Source: Phytophthora colocasiae
Lineage: Eukaryota; Oomycota; Peronosporomycetes; Peronosporales; Peronosporaceae
Direction of reading: 5' to 3'
Length of the DNA: 64,000 nt
NCBI GenBank assembly: GCA_018806915.1
Contig: JAGKQI010000099.1
Location: 248,001 to 312,000, forward strand
Shown: one piece after another, positions 1 to 9,139 of the stretch
Numbering within the stretch: position 1 is the stretch's first letter
Layout: every line of letters begins with the position of its first letter
The notes under the pieces: model-generated
Seen by the model: only the letters and a program-made list of their open reading frames with translations
Databases searched by the model: none
What the model was told of the DNA's origin: nothing
Position numbers and translations under genes: made by a program

Positions 1-820
1 CGCGTACACTGTAAAAGTCCTCGAGCAACTCCTCACACGGCATGCCCACAACACGCACTTGACGGACCAATAGTAGCACGCAACAGTAGTGTTCGTACAT
101 GTCCTCCAGTTTAACAGAGAGGTATCAGTCAGATGAGGTGGTGGCCTGGTCCGCAGGTCGAAGTGCATGAGTCCATTGAATAAAGGTGCGTGTAGCGCGA
201 AAGAGAGTGGTGGGCCGAGCCACAGCTGGCAAAAGTTGCGCCGTCGGGGAATCGAACCCCGACCTCATCCTTGGAAGGGATGAATCCTAACCATTAGACC
301 AACGGTGCAGTCATTCATTACAAAAACACACATACGCCCACAAAAAAAAACACACACATACTCACACAAAACAAACACACACATACTCACACAAAACAAA
401 CACACACATACTCACACAAAACATCCACCACACAAAACAACCACCACACAAAACAACCCACGACGACGCCATTCTGCGCTTTCGACCTTTCGACCTTTCG
501 ACCTTTCGACCTTTCGACCCTGCTCGCAACTCTTTCGTTGATTGGTGTACACCTATCACATCGGCTCTCATGAATCACACATAGCCTTCGGACACAAACA
601 TATATCACATTCACACCATCACTAGACGATGAAGACGAGAAACTGCGTTCGTAGAAATCGATTTGATGGAAGAGCGTGGTCACTTTGATGTCGAACGGGC
701 AATCGTTTTGACGAGTATCAATTGCATCGCGCAACTAGCAGCTCGACCTGGATATCACTTGACTTGCCACGCTTTGCCGCAGTCACTTTTTCCTAAAGTG
801 ACGGAGACATGCTTGCCAGC
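1..820 (-). repeat. Partial array unit, minus orientation, ending at inversion junction
   Basis: This is the left-most piece of the tRNA-Gly array. It reads CCC-gene flank, UCC tRNA gene, GTGTGAGTATG-type and GAAAGGTC-type tandem repeats, then the unit body up to the GTCACTTT/AAAGTGAC hairpin. It stops at the bases GCTTGCCAGC (811-820), about 20 bp short of the GTGGACCAAAAT motif found in complete units, and is joined head-to-head to a plus-oriented unit. No protein-coding gene is supported here. Confidence 0.9.
237..308 (-). tRNA. tRNA-Gly(UCC), intact
   Basis: This is a 72-nt cloverleaf without an intron. The anticodon arm is CATCC/GGATG around the loop CTTCCAA, which gives anticodon UCC. 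The T arm is CGGGG/CCCCG around TTCGATT and the discriminator is A73, as usual for eukaryotic tRNA-Gly. The A box (TGGTCTAATGG) and B box (GGTTCGATTCC) are intact. A Pol III T4 terminator lies 2 nt past A73 (AAAA at 231-234 on the plus strand). The acceptor stem has one A3-C70 mismatch, present in every UCC copy of the window. Confidence 0.94.
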
Positions 821-1578
821 ACCACTCTCTTTCGCGCTACACGCACCTTTATTCAATGGACTCATGCACTTCGACCTGCGGACCAGGCCACCACCTCATC
901 TGACTGATACCTCTCTGTTAAACTGGAGGACATGTACGAACACTACTGTTGCGTGCTACTATTGGTCCGTCAAGTGCGTGTTGTGGGCATGCCGTGTGAG
1001 GAGTTGCTCGAGGACTTTTACAGTGTACGCGTTGCAGGTTGGTGTTTCTGGTGTTTTTTTTTGCGAGTCGTTTTGGTGGTTTTTGGTGGTTTAGGTGGTT
1101 TTGGTGGTTTTGGTCGTTTTGGGTTGTTTTCGTATGTCTTTTAGGGTTTTGGTTTTGTGGGTGTTTGTTGTGGGCGAACATTGGAGATGTCTGGCGCGCC
1201 GTTGGTCTAATGATTAGGATTCATCCCTCCCACGGATGAGGTCGGGGTTCGATTCCCCGGCGGCGCACGCCTTACTTGTTCCTTTTCAGAGCACCTTTTG
1301 TCACTTTGTCACTTTTACCTTTTCACGTTTTGTGTAAGCTGAAACAGGGTGCTCAGTTGCGGGTGGGTCAAGAATGACCTCTTGCACACCAACCAACAGC
1401 CTTGGCAGCAAGTCAATAGACCAAAACCACTGAACATCATCGTTCGTCTTGATCTAGCCAACTGACACTTCACAGTCTATTTGGACCTGCTGGTGGGACT
1501 TCAATGTCGATGCTAGCAATACGAAGGGCTAGACAGAGTTGAATCTGCGCCGATAGGGTTGTGGTGTGGATTCATTTT
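821..1578 (+). repeat. Array unit, plus orientation, right of divergent junction
   Basis: The unit starts inside the 3' flank of a UCC gene (ACCACTCTCTTTCGCG) immediately after the junction at 820/821. It contains the GGTGGTTTT repeat, a CCC tRNA gene and the downstream spacer up to the solo LTR. The first UCC gene of this arm was lost at the junction. Confidence 0.9.
1196..1267 (+). tRNA. tRNA-Gly(CCC), G19A form
   Basis: This is a 72-nt cloverleaf with anticodon loop CTCCCAC (anticodon CCC). The acceptor stem GCGCCGT/GCGGCGC pairs fully, with a U7-G66 wobble. The D loop reads AATGATTA instead of AATGGTTA, so the conserved G19 is A. That damages the A box and the G19-C56 tertiary pair. The nearest T4 terminator is at 1283-1286, 16 nt downstream. 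Its activity is doubtful because of G19A. Confidence 0.8.
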
Positions 1579-1990
1579 TGCAGCGGGGCTGCGTAGGTGT
1601 GCACGGCACAGAGGAAGTATGGTTGACTCGTAGAGTCCTGCTTGCAAGGCACTAGCCTTCGGTTCTATACAAGAACCAAGTAGTCCACTAAATACGGGAC
1701 TCTCACAATCAGTGTCCCTATAATAAAGGAACTAACACTAATTATGTAAAATGCAAACTGATTTTTATTTATTGTATTGCCCTAATCCTGAATGTAACGG
1801 ATTTAGTATCTAACATACTAAATCCTAATCAAATGCAATGTGTGGCTCTGAGCTAACAGCCAGCAACTGGCTACATATGTGACGTGTGAGAAACACTATG
1901 TGTCGTACACGGATCTGTGACTTGTGACCTGGATGGTGTATACCACACCTATTGTAGCCAAGGCGCGCAGCGCCGTGTAACCCCGTTACA
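1579..1990 (-). repeat. Solo LTR of the gypsy element (copy S1)
   Basis: This 412-bp LTR is bounded by TG...CA ends on the element strand and flanked by the 5-bp target duplication ATTTT (1574-1578 and 1991-1995). It sits at the same base of the unit as the full-length copies. At both sites that distinguish the 5' and 3' LTRs of the complete elements it carries the 3'-LTR base. No internal element sequence remains, as expected after LTR-LTR recombination or conversion. The LTR contains at least ten short perfect hairpins. Confidence 0.95.
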
Positions 1991-2494
1991 ATTTTGGTCC
2001 ACTAGCCTGTGGTACGCTGGCAAGCATGTCTCCGTCACTTTAGGAAAAAGTGACTGCGGCAAAGCGTGGCAAGTCAAGTGATATCCAGGTCGAGCTGCTA
2101 GTTGCGCGATGCAATTGATACTCGTCAAAACGATTGCCCGTTCGACATCAAAGTGACCACGCTCTTCCATCAAATCGATTTCTACGAACGCAGTTTCTCG
2201 TCTTCATCGTCTAGTGATGGTGTGAATGTGATATATGTTTGTGTCCGAAGGCTATGTGTGATTCATGAGAGCCGATGTGATAGGTGTACACCAATCAACG
2301 AAAGAGTTGCGAGCAGGGTCGAAAGGTCGAAAGGTCGAAAGGTCGAAAGCGCAGAATGGCGTCGTCGTGGGTTGTTTTGTGTGGTGGTTGTTTTGTGTGG
2401 TGGATGTTTTGTGTGAGTATGTGTGTGTTTGTTTTGTGTGAGTATGTGTGTGTTTTTTTTTGTGGGCGTATGTGTGTGTTTGTAATGAATGACT

Positions 2495-2566
2495 GCACCG
2501 TTGGTCTAATGGTTAGGATTCATCCCTTCCAAGGATGAGGTCGGGGTTCGATTCCCCGACGGCGCA
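2495..2566 (+). tRNA. tRNA-Gly(UCC), intact
   Basis: The body is the consensus UCC sequence with both internal promoter boxes intact. The T4 terminator is at 2569-2572, 2 nt after A73. The A3-C70 mismatch is present. Confidence 0.94.
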
Positions 2567-2957
2567 ACTTTTGCCAGCTGTGGCTCGGCCCACCACTCTC
2601 TTTCGCGCTACACGCACCTTTATTCAATGGACTCATGCACTTCGACCTGCGGACCAGGCCACCACCTCATCTGACTGATACCTCTCTGTTAAACTGGAGG
2701 ACATGTACGAACACTACTGTTGCGTGCTACTATTGGTCCGTCAAGTGCGTGTTGTGGGCATGCCGTGTGAGGAGTTGCTCGAGGACTTTTACAGTGTACG
2801 CGTTGCAGGTTGGTGTTTCTGGTGTTTTTTTTTGCGAGTCGTTTTGGTGGTTTTTGGTGGTTTTGGTGGTTTTGGTCGTTTTGGGTTGTTTTCGTATGTC
2901 TTTTAGGGTTTTGGTTTTGTGGGTGTTTGTTGTGGGCGAACATTGGAGATGTCTGGC

Positions 2958-3029
2958 GCGCCGTTGGTCTAATGATTAGGATTCATCCCTCCCACGGATG
3001 AGGTCGGGGTTCGATTCCCCGGCGGCGCA
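2958..3029 (+). tRNA. tRNA-Gly(CCC), G19A form
   Basis: The body is identical to the copy at 1196-1267, with D loop AATGATTA, anticodon CCC and no length change. The TTTT terminator follows 16 nt downstream. Confidence 0.8.
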
Positions 3030-3340
3030 CGCCTTACTTGTTCCTTTTCAGAGCACCTTTTGTCACTTTGTCACTTTTACCTTTTCACGTTTTGTGTAAG
3101 CTGAAACAGGGTGCTCAGTTGCGGGTGGGTCAAGAATGACCTCTTGCACACCAACCAACAGCCTTGGCAGCAAGTCAATAGACCAAAACCACTGAACATC
3201 ATCGTTCGTCTTGATCTAGCCAACTGACACTTCACAGTCTATTTGGACCTGCTGGTGGGACTTCAATGTCGATGCTAGCAATACGAAGGGCTAGACAGAG
3301 TTGAATCTGCGCCGATAGGGTTGTGGTGTGGATTCATTTT

Positions 3341-3752
3341 TGCAGCGGGGCTGCGTAGGTGTGCACGGCACAGAGGAAGTATGGTTGACTCGTAGAGTCC
3401 TGCTTGCAAGGCACTAGCCTTCGGTTCTATACAAGAACCAAGTAGTCCACTAAATACGGGACTCTCACAATCAGTGTCCCTATAATAAAGGAACTAACAC
3501 TAATTATGTAAAATGCAAACTGATTTTTATTTATTGTATTGCCCTAATCCTGAATGTAACGGATTTAGTATCTAACATACTAAATCCTAATCAAATGCAA
3601 TGTGTGGCTCTGAGCTAACAGCCAGCAACTGGCTACATATGTGACGTGTGAGAAACACTATGTGTCGTACACGGATCTGTGACTTGTGACCTGGATGGTG
3701 TATACCACACCTATTGTAGCCAAGGCGCGCAGCGCCGTGTAACCCCGTTACA
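3341..3752 (-). repeat. 3' LTR of gypsy copy 1
   Basis: On the element strand it begins TGTAACGGGG, directly after the purine tract, and ends CCGCTGCA. It carries A at 3381 and G at 3674, the two bases that mark 3' LTRs in all three copies. A TATAATAAAGG stretch on the plus strand and AATAAATAAA on the element strand are possible promoter or polyadenylation signals, but neither is proven. Confidence 0.95.
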
Positions 3753-5688
3753 CCCTCCCCCACCAAACCGTGGATACGGAGTATCTACAACTGTAGACAT
3801 AACTGCCTTGTCAAGGCCTGTCACCGGCAACTTTCCGATAAAAGAAATCTCTCAACGAGAGTGCGCGGGCGCGCTGGCTCAACGAGCACATTCTCCAATT
3901 CTCCCCAGCGAGCCAACCGCTCCTGAGGTGTCCCGTGACCAGGCGTCTACGCCTCAGCGCCTCAGCGCTTTCCGGTCTGAGCCCTCGGCTCCTCTCACGC
4001 TCTCCGTTTCGGAGTATTTCGCGGCGTCTCGCCTTCGCTACGGAGCGATGTTCAAGGCCAGCCCGACGTCAAGTGGTAGCGGTGGCTCACCCTTCGAGTA
4101 CACGACAGCGTCGCCGACGCGCGACCCACGTCGCTCTCCTACGGAGGAAGGCGAGGTCGAAGTGGACTACGAGGAGTCCGAACAGGGCGATGCCCATGCG
4201 TCTCCTGCTCCTGCGAGCCCTCGGACGACTCGATCTGAGCTGCGCTCTCCACGTGATCCGCGTCGGTACTCAATTCCTCGGCAGCTGCGGGCAGCCCAAT
4301 CCGTTCCCGGAGGGACCTTCGAGCCTCGTGCTCAACGCGTTGCGCAACGCACCACCACTTCCTGCTCGCGATGAGCCAGAGTCACTCAAGGGTGTCGAAG
4401 ACGCGATCACCAACCCTCTGGATGAGGCACAGGAGGCTTCCATGAGCGGTGCTCCAGAGTCACGTCGACCGGTCCAACGGGACATCGTGGGGACTTCGTC
4501 GCGGCGCGACTACGGCTTCGAGCCTCGTGACCCTGCCGAGCAGGTGAAGCAGTTGATGGCGCAGCCAAACCTGCATGGTTACGCCATAGGCGATCCTCCA
4601 CGTACGGTGGCTGAGACTCAGCAGCGACAGGGGCTCCATGAGCGTTTCTTGACCCCGCAGGTGTGCACACTCGCCGAGTATCGGCAACGCTTAGATAAGC
4701 AACGACGACGGGAGTCTGTGCCTCAGATGAGGACTTATCCACTCCTGCTCCAAACCGGCGAGACCACCCGGGACTACATGGTCCATGTGGCCACCTGGGC
4801 CGAGGCTTCACGGAAGCTCGCGTCGTTTGACCGGCTCATGGAGAGCTGCGCCGAGGTGGACGTCCGCCTCGCTCGAGGTCTACTCTTCCAGTACGCGAAG
4901 ATACGCGTGCGGCCCGGCCGCTTTCCTCGTCACACGACGGCAGTGCTCCCGCCTCTCAGGCCACTATCCCTGCTTCGCAGGATGCTCCTATAGTCTCCGA
5001 GGGAGACTCGCTGGCTGTGCCAGCCACGGACCAGAGCCTGAGCTCGGCTGCTAGTCCGTCAGCTTCTCACACTAGTGGTGAGAAGCGGGTGTCGACCGAG
5101 TGGTCGACATCGAGCCCTTCGGGCGCCCCCGATCTTCGCGATCAAAAGCGTCCACGACGTCAGGGCAGTCCTGCCTCAGGGGCCCTTCAAACTCCCACGA
5201 GTTTTGGGAATGAGGATATCCACGCCACTTCACCAGATACTGGTTTTGACTACGGTGGCGACGCCGCGCCATCAGGCGCTCCACGTGGTAGTGGGGAGTC
5301 CCCTGCTCATCGAGCAACGGCGGAGGAGGCCGATTCGCTGCGGAACGCAATACTCGACGAGTGTGATGAGCGCTATTTGTCGCGGCGCGCTTGGTATCAA
5401 CTCGATCACTCGATCGGTACTCTCAGAGTCAGACTCAGTCTCTTCAGGAACCTGGAGAGCGTTTGGCATTCGCATGCCCGTCTCGCTCATGACATAGAGG
5501 AGATTGAAAGCCGGATGGCTTGGCTCGAAGGTCCTCAGTCCCTGACTGCTCGCCTGCACCAGCAGGAGCTTCAGCTCGCTGAGTTGCGGGGTCAGGTGAC
5601 GTTGCTGCTGCAGATGACGCAGCCTGGGCACGTGTCGTCGGTGCCAGCGCCTCCGCGCTCACCCCCGCGGGGTCCCGATATGGCTTAA
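3679..5688 (+). CDS. Antisense ORF region of gypsy copy 1 (putative extra protein)
   Basis: This region runs opposite to pol, from inside the 3' LTR to a TAA at 5686-5688, and overlaps the 3' end of pol by about 620 bp. It is not one frame. The first part (3679-4374) includes an acidic stretch EEGEVEVDYEESEQGD and could start at ATG 4048. A +1 shift leads to a second part (about 4335 to 4993) that reads like a globular protein. A -1 shift then leads to the last part (about 4829-5688), a Ser/Pro-rich linker and a predicted coiled coil rich in Leu, Gln and Glu. Matching pieces occur in copies 2 and 3. Extra antisense ORFs between pol and the 3' LTR are known in some plant Ty3/gypsy lineages. 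I recognise no family, and the sequence alone does not show that it is expressed. Confidence 0.45.
3753..3764 (-). other. Polypurine tract of gypsy copy 1
   Basis: The element strand reads GGTGGGGGAGGG directly before the TGTAACGGGG start of the 3' LTR. This is the expected plus-strand DNA priming site and it fixes the LTR boundary. Confidence 0.85.
5072..5443 (-). pseudogene. pol: pol 3' end: chromodomain segment of gypsy copy 1
   Basis: This segment continues the pol frame after a premature stop at 5444-5446. Two lost bases (GGTTCC followed by TGA, where copy 3 has GGTTCCCCTGA) create the stop. A further 1-nt deletion near 5425 brings the frame back. The chromodomain shows YLVKWRGYP and SWEFE, followed by a DAFDRED helix, and the stop is at 5072-5074. 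Chromodomains in gypsy integrases bind modified histones and can steer integration. The segment is separated from IN by a Ser/Pro-rich linker of about 150 residues. Confidence 0.88.
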
Positions 5689-8600
5689 GCAAGCCGACGT
5701 AGAACACCGGGTGTGTTCGCATCCGCTTTGGCAAGTCAAGCGTGTATGCCAGGCCCTTCTTGGCCACGACCGTAAATGGTCCGATGAAACGCGGACGCAA
5801 TTTCGTCTTAAAGACGCTTGACACTGCATGTGTAGGTAGGTTCTTAGCGTTTAATAAAACCTGGTCACCGACCTTAAATTCCCATACATTGCTTCTACCT
5901 TTTGCATCAGCTTGTTCCTTCTGAACGTCTTGGCTTTCAGCCATCGCGTCACGCACACGGCGCAATACGCTCAATCTCACCGAGAGGAAGTCATCGACTT
6001 GTTTACGCACAGCAGAAGGGCTTATATCAGCAAGCTCGGAGTCGAGCGACGGCACAGCCTCTCCCCCACCAAGCCCAAGGCTACCGCGAGGCGGAGTGAG
6101 CGGGACGCGCGGATGCGCAAGGCCGTTCACGTAGAACGGGGTGAAGCCTGTCGAGGCATGCACCGCATTGTTCATGGAGAACTCAACGAGAGGGAGCATA
6201 GCGCTCCAACGCTTCGGCGTTTCAGCGCATACGCTGCGGAGGATGTCCTCCAGAACGCGGTTCACGCGTTCGGTCTGACCGTCGGTCTGCGGATGGTCCG
6301 CCGTGGACATGTCCAGTCGAGTGCCCAGCACCTTGAAGACGGACGTCCAGAAGTGACCCGTGAAACGGGGATCTCGATCCGAGACAATGGTCTCAGGCAG
6401 CCCATGCTGGCGGTAGACCCGATCGATGAAGATCGTCGCTGTACCAGCGCCATCGACGGTGTCCGGCACAGCCGCTAGGTGAGCCATCTTGCTCAGACGG
6501 TCAACAAAGACCACAACGCCCGTGTTGCCTGCCGTATCCTTCGGCAGGCCAAACACGAAGTCCACACTCATGGACTGCCAACACCCAGAGGGTACAGGCA
6601 AGCTCGCCAAAGGCGCTGCCGCATGCGGCGAGGGTTTAACCCGCTGACACGTCTCGCACGTGTGCACATATGTGCTGACCCACTTGTACATCTTCGGCCA
6701 CCAGTACATGGAGCTCACCGAGCCGTAGGTCTTCTCGTGACCGAGGTGGCCGCTTGTGGGCGTGTCGTGGGCCTCATAGAGGATACGATACTTCAGGTCC
6801 TCATCGTGAGGAACCACCACACGTGGTGGGTCATCCTGACCCGTGCTGTAGTACAGCAGACCGCCTCCCAGGCTATAGCGTTGGAGTCTCGCCTTTAGGC
6901 GTCGTGACAGAGTCACCTTTGAGTCCTTAAACTCATCGCTCCCTAGAGCTTGAAGCAGCGCGACACAAGAGTCGTCCTGAGCGTACGCTGCTCGAACCAT
7001 GTCCGTCACGGACGACGTCACCGAGGTGACATGAGATAACTCATAGTCCGGGCGACGTGATAACGCGTCAGCGAGGACGTTCTGCCTTCCAGGCTTGTAC
7101 TTCACCTCGAAGTTATACTCCGCAAAGAAGGAGAGCCATCGGGCCATCCTCTGCGAGAGGTGAGGCGACTGCGTCGCTGTGCGTAGTGACGCATGATCCG
7201 TGTAGATCACAAACGGCTTGGAGCCGAGCAGGTGAACCCTGAATTTGACGAGAGCGTACTTCATCGCAAGTAGCTCCTTGTCATGAACTGGATAGTTCTT
7301 CTCAGCAGCCTTGAGCTGCCGAGACTCAAACGCAATGACGCGTTCGCGCCCTTCGGCGTCCGCTTGTAGCAAAGCACTGCCGATGGCAAAGTCCGAGGCG
7401 TCACAGACGACGATAAACGGACGAGCGGGGTCTGGCAACGCCAGTATCGGTGCCTGAAGCAGGCTATCCTTGATACAAGTGAACGCATTCTCGTGCTCGG
7501 CACGCCATACCCACTCGGCATCCTTCTTAAGGAGATCCGTCAGTGGCCGAGCAAACTCAGCGTAGTTCTCGCTATACTTGTGCAAGTAGTTGGCCAAGCC
7601 CATCCACTTACGCAAGTCCTTCTGGTTCAAGGGAACCGGCCAATCCACAATGGCCTTGACCTTTGCTGGATCAGCACGAAGGCCATGCTTCCCAATGAAG
7701 CACCCTAGGAAGGGGATTTCTTCCGCGCCAAAGACGCACTTGTCTGCGTTGGCGTACAATTTGTTCGTGCGCATGCACTCGAGCACAGCTCTCACGTGTT
7801 CCACGTGCACCTCAACGTCAGTCTTGCCGTGTTCGGCCTGACTGTGGACGAACACGTCGTCAAAGTACGTCTGTGCGAATGCCCGCAGGGGCCTGAACAG
7901 CTGCGTCACTAGACGATTGAACGTTGCAGGCGCATTCGAGAGCCCTTGGGGCATGACGAGCCACTCCCAGAGCATACCGCTCGGGGTGCTCACCGCTGTA
8001 AGCGGAATATCACTGGCTCGCATGAGCAGCTGATAGTACCCATCGACTAAGTCGAGCGCACTGTACATGGTGCAACCCACCATGTTGTTCTGAAGAACAT
8101 CCTTCCTAGGAATCGGCGTCTGCGCCGGAATCGTGGCAGCGTTGAGCTTGTTAAAAGCGTGAACGATACGCCACTTGCCATTCGGCTTTCTGACACAGAA
8201 CGTTGGCGCGGAGTGCGGAGACTTGCTCTCGCGCACGAGACCCGCCGCGTGCTTCGCACGGAAGAAGGCGTCAATGACGTCGCATTGCTCTTTAGGAAGA
8301 GGCCACTGCCGGGTCACGCAGTATTTAGTTCCGGGAACTAAGTCGATCTCATGACGAACGCCTCGGTCAGGAGGCAGGCCACTCGGTGGTTCCTTCGAGA
8401 CAACGTCTCCATATTCCTTCAACAAGGAGTAGAAGGGATCCGAGGGATTCTTGAGGATCTCCGATCCACTCCTGGCGTTCAACGCCTTCTTGACTTCGGC
8501 CAAGACGGACTCGTCAACGAGGGACGACGAGTTTAACTCCTCCTCAGGTCGAACGATGACCACCTCGGCGAGTTCGCCAGCCTTCAAGGCATCGCCAAAG

Positions 8601-9139
8601 TCGGCGAAGGACATCTCCTCTAGCTCAAGGAGCTTGTCAACACTTGGCAAGTCGTCCAGCAGGACACTGCCTTCGGCACTGCCGCCCACTCCATCAACCA
8701 GAGTGTATAGCTGCCCACAGCCCTCCGGTGCGTCGGCACTTGACGTCACGGATGACTCAGACGCAGAGCGTCTCGCCCGAAGGGCCTTACGACGTCTTCG
8801 CCTAGCCGAAGAGCGTCTACTCGACGGAGTACGTGCCGTCGCACAAGTTTCGGCCTCTCTCGGCCCAGTGTCAGAGACACTCAGCGATCCACTCGGTCGA
8901 CGACCGATGCCGCTCAGCGGAGTACGTGCCGCTGCACAATCAATGACCGTAACAGGTCCAGTGTCAGAGACACTCAGCGATCGACTTGGTCCACGACCAG
9001 TATCACTCGACGGGGTACGTGCCGCCCCACAGGGGTTACGTGAGCTTTGCCCACACGTTGACTCACTGTCAACCAGCGCTACGCGCTCAACAGGACTGCG
9101 GTCCTCGCTATCGGTGCTGTCCACTAACTCCGGACACAC
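5444..9139 (-). CDS. pol: Pol polyprotein: RT, RNase H and integrase, gypsy copy 1
   Basis: About 1,231 codons are open without interruption. Residues 1-250 form a Ser-rich linker after the protease. RT starts near residue 262, with the catalytic YFDD at residues 425-428 (7856-7867). RNase H follows, with DASDFAIGSALL near residue 577. Integrase has an HHCC zinc module (HLGHEK ... CETCQR, about residues 790-836) and a D,D-35-E core (SVDF near 860, SDRD near 920, QTERVNR near 957). A GPF-type module (FIGPFTVV) lies near 1118. The protease is in a different frame upstream because of a 5-nt insertion near 9130-9150, so the listed start is only where this frame opens. In the intact element Pol is made as a Gag-Pol fusion by -1 frameshifting. 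Confidence 0.93.
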   Translation of the reverse strand: MCPELVDSTDSEDRSPVERVALVDSESTCGQSSRNPCGAARTPSSDTGRGPSRSLSVSDTGPVTVIDCAAARTPLSGIGRRPSGSLSVSDTGPREAETCATARTPSSRRSSARRRRRKALRARRSASESSVTSSADAPEGCGQLYTLVDGVGGSAEGSVLLDDLPSVDKLLELEEMSFADFGDALKAGELAEVVIVRPEEELNSSSLVDESVLAEVKKALNARSGSEILKNPSDPFYSLLKEYGDVVSKEPPSGLPPDRGVRHEIDLVPGTKYCVTRQWPLPKEQCDVIDAFFRAKHAAGLVRESKSPHSAPTFCVRKPNGKWRIVHAFNKLNAATIPAQTPIPRKDVLQNNMVGCTMYSALDLVDGYYQLLMRASDIPLTAVSTPSGMLWEWLVMPQGLSNAPATFNRLVTQLFRPLRAFAQTYFDDVFVHSQAEHGKTDVEVHVEHVRAVLECMRTNKLYANADKCVFGAEEIPFLGCFIGKHGLRADPAKVKAIVDWPVPLNQKDLRKWMGLANYLHKYSENYAEFARPLTDLLKKDAEWVWRAEHENAFTCIKDSLLQAPILALPDPARPFIVVCDASDFAIGSALLQADAEGRERVIAFESRQLKAAEKNYPVHDKELLAMKYALVKFRVHLLGSKPFVIYTDHASLRTATQSPHLSQRMARWLSFFAEYNFEVKYKPGRQNVLADALSRRPDYELSHVTSVTSSVTDMVRAAYAQDDSCVALLQALGSDEFKDSKVTLSRRLKARLQRYSLGGGLLYYSTGQDDPPRVVVPHDEDLKYRILYEAHDTPTSGHLGHEKTYGSVSSMYWWPKMYKWVSTYVHTCETCQRVKPSPHAAAPLASLPVPSGCWQSMSVDFVFGLPKDTAGNTGVVVFVDRLSKMAHLAAVPDTVDGAGTATIFIDRVYRQHGLPETIVSDRDPRFTGHFWTSVFKVLGTRLDMSTADHPQTDGQTERVNRVLEDILRSVCAETPKRWSAMLPLVEFSMNNAVHASTGFTPFYVNGLAHPRVPLTPPRGSLGLGGGEAVPSLDSELADISPSAVRKQVDDFLSVRLSVLRRVRDAMAESQDVQKEQADAKGRSNVWEFKVGDQVLLNAKNLPTHAVSSVFKTKLRPRFIGPFTVVAKKGLAYTLDLPKRMRTHPVFYVGLLKPYRDPAGVSAEALAPTTRAQAASSAAATSPDPATQRAEAPAGAGEQSGTEDLRAKPSGFQSPLCHERDGHANAKRSPGS

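Larger units (their letters stand above)
1991..3340 (+). repeat. Complete array unit, plus orientation
   Basis: This is one full unit between the solo LTR and gypsy copy 1. In order it holds the GTCACTTT/AAAGTGAC hairpin (2036-2056), the GAAAGGTC octamer repeat near 2309-2350, the GTGTGAGTATG-type repeat, a UCC gene, the GGTGGTTTT repeat, a CCC gene and about 310 bp of spacer. Short open frames in the spacer recur in other units, but I do not call them genes. Confidence 0.92.

Noticed and set aside
1196..1267. Reading these genes as tRNA-Glu because GGTCTAATGGTTAGGATTC resembles the Glu D arm
   Set aside because: The 7-nt anticodon loops are CTTCCAA and CTCCCAC, giving UCC and CCC, and A73 with G1-C72 fits tRNA-Gly.
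4407..4811. Element-sense open frame in the 3' region of copy 1, possible envelope-like gene
   Set aside because: The composition is Arg/Pro/Ser-rich without signal peptide or membrane segment, and it looks like the shadow of the opposite-strand frame.
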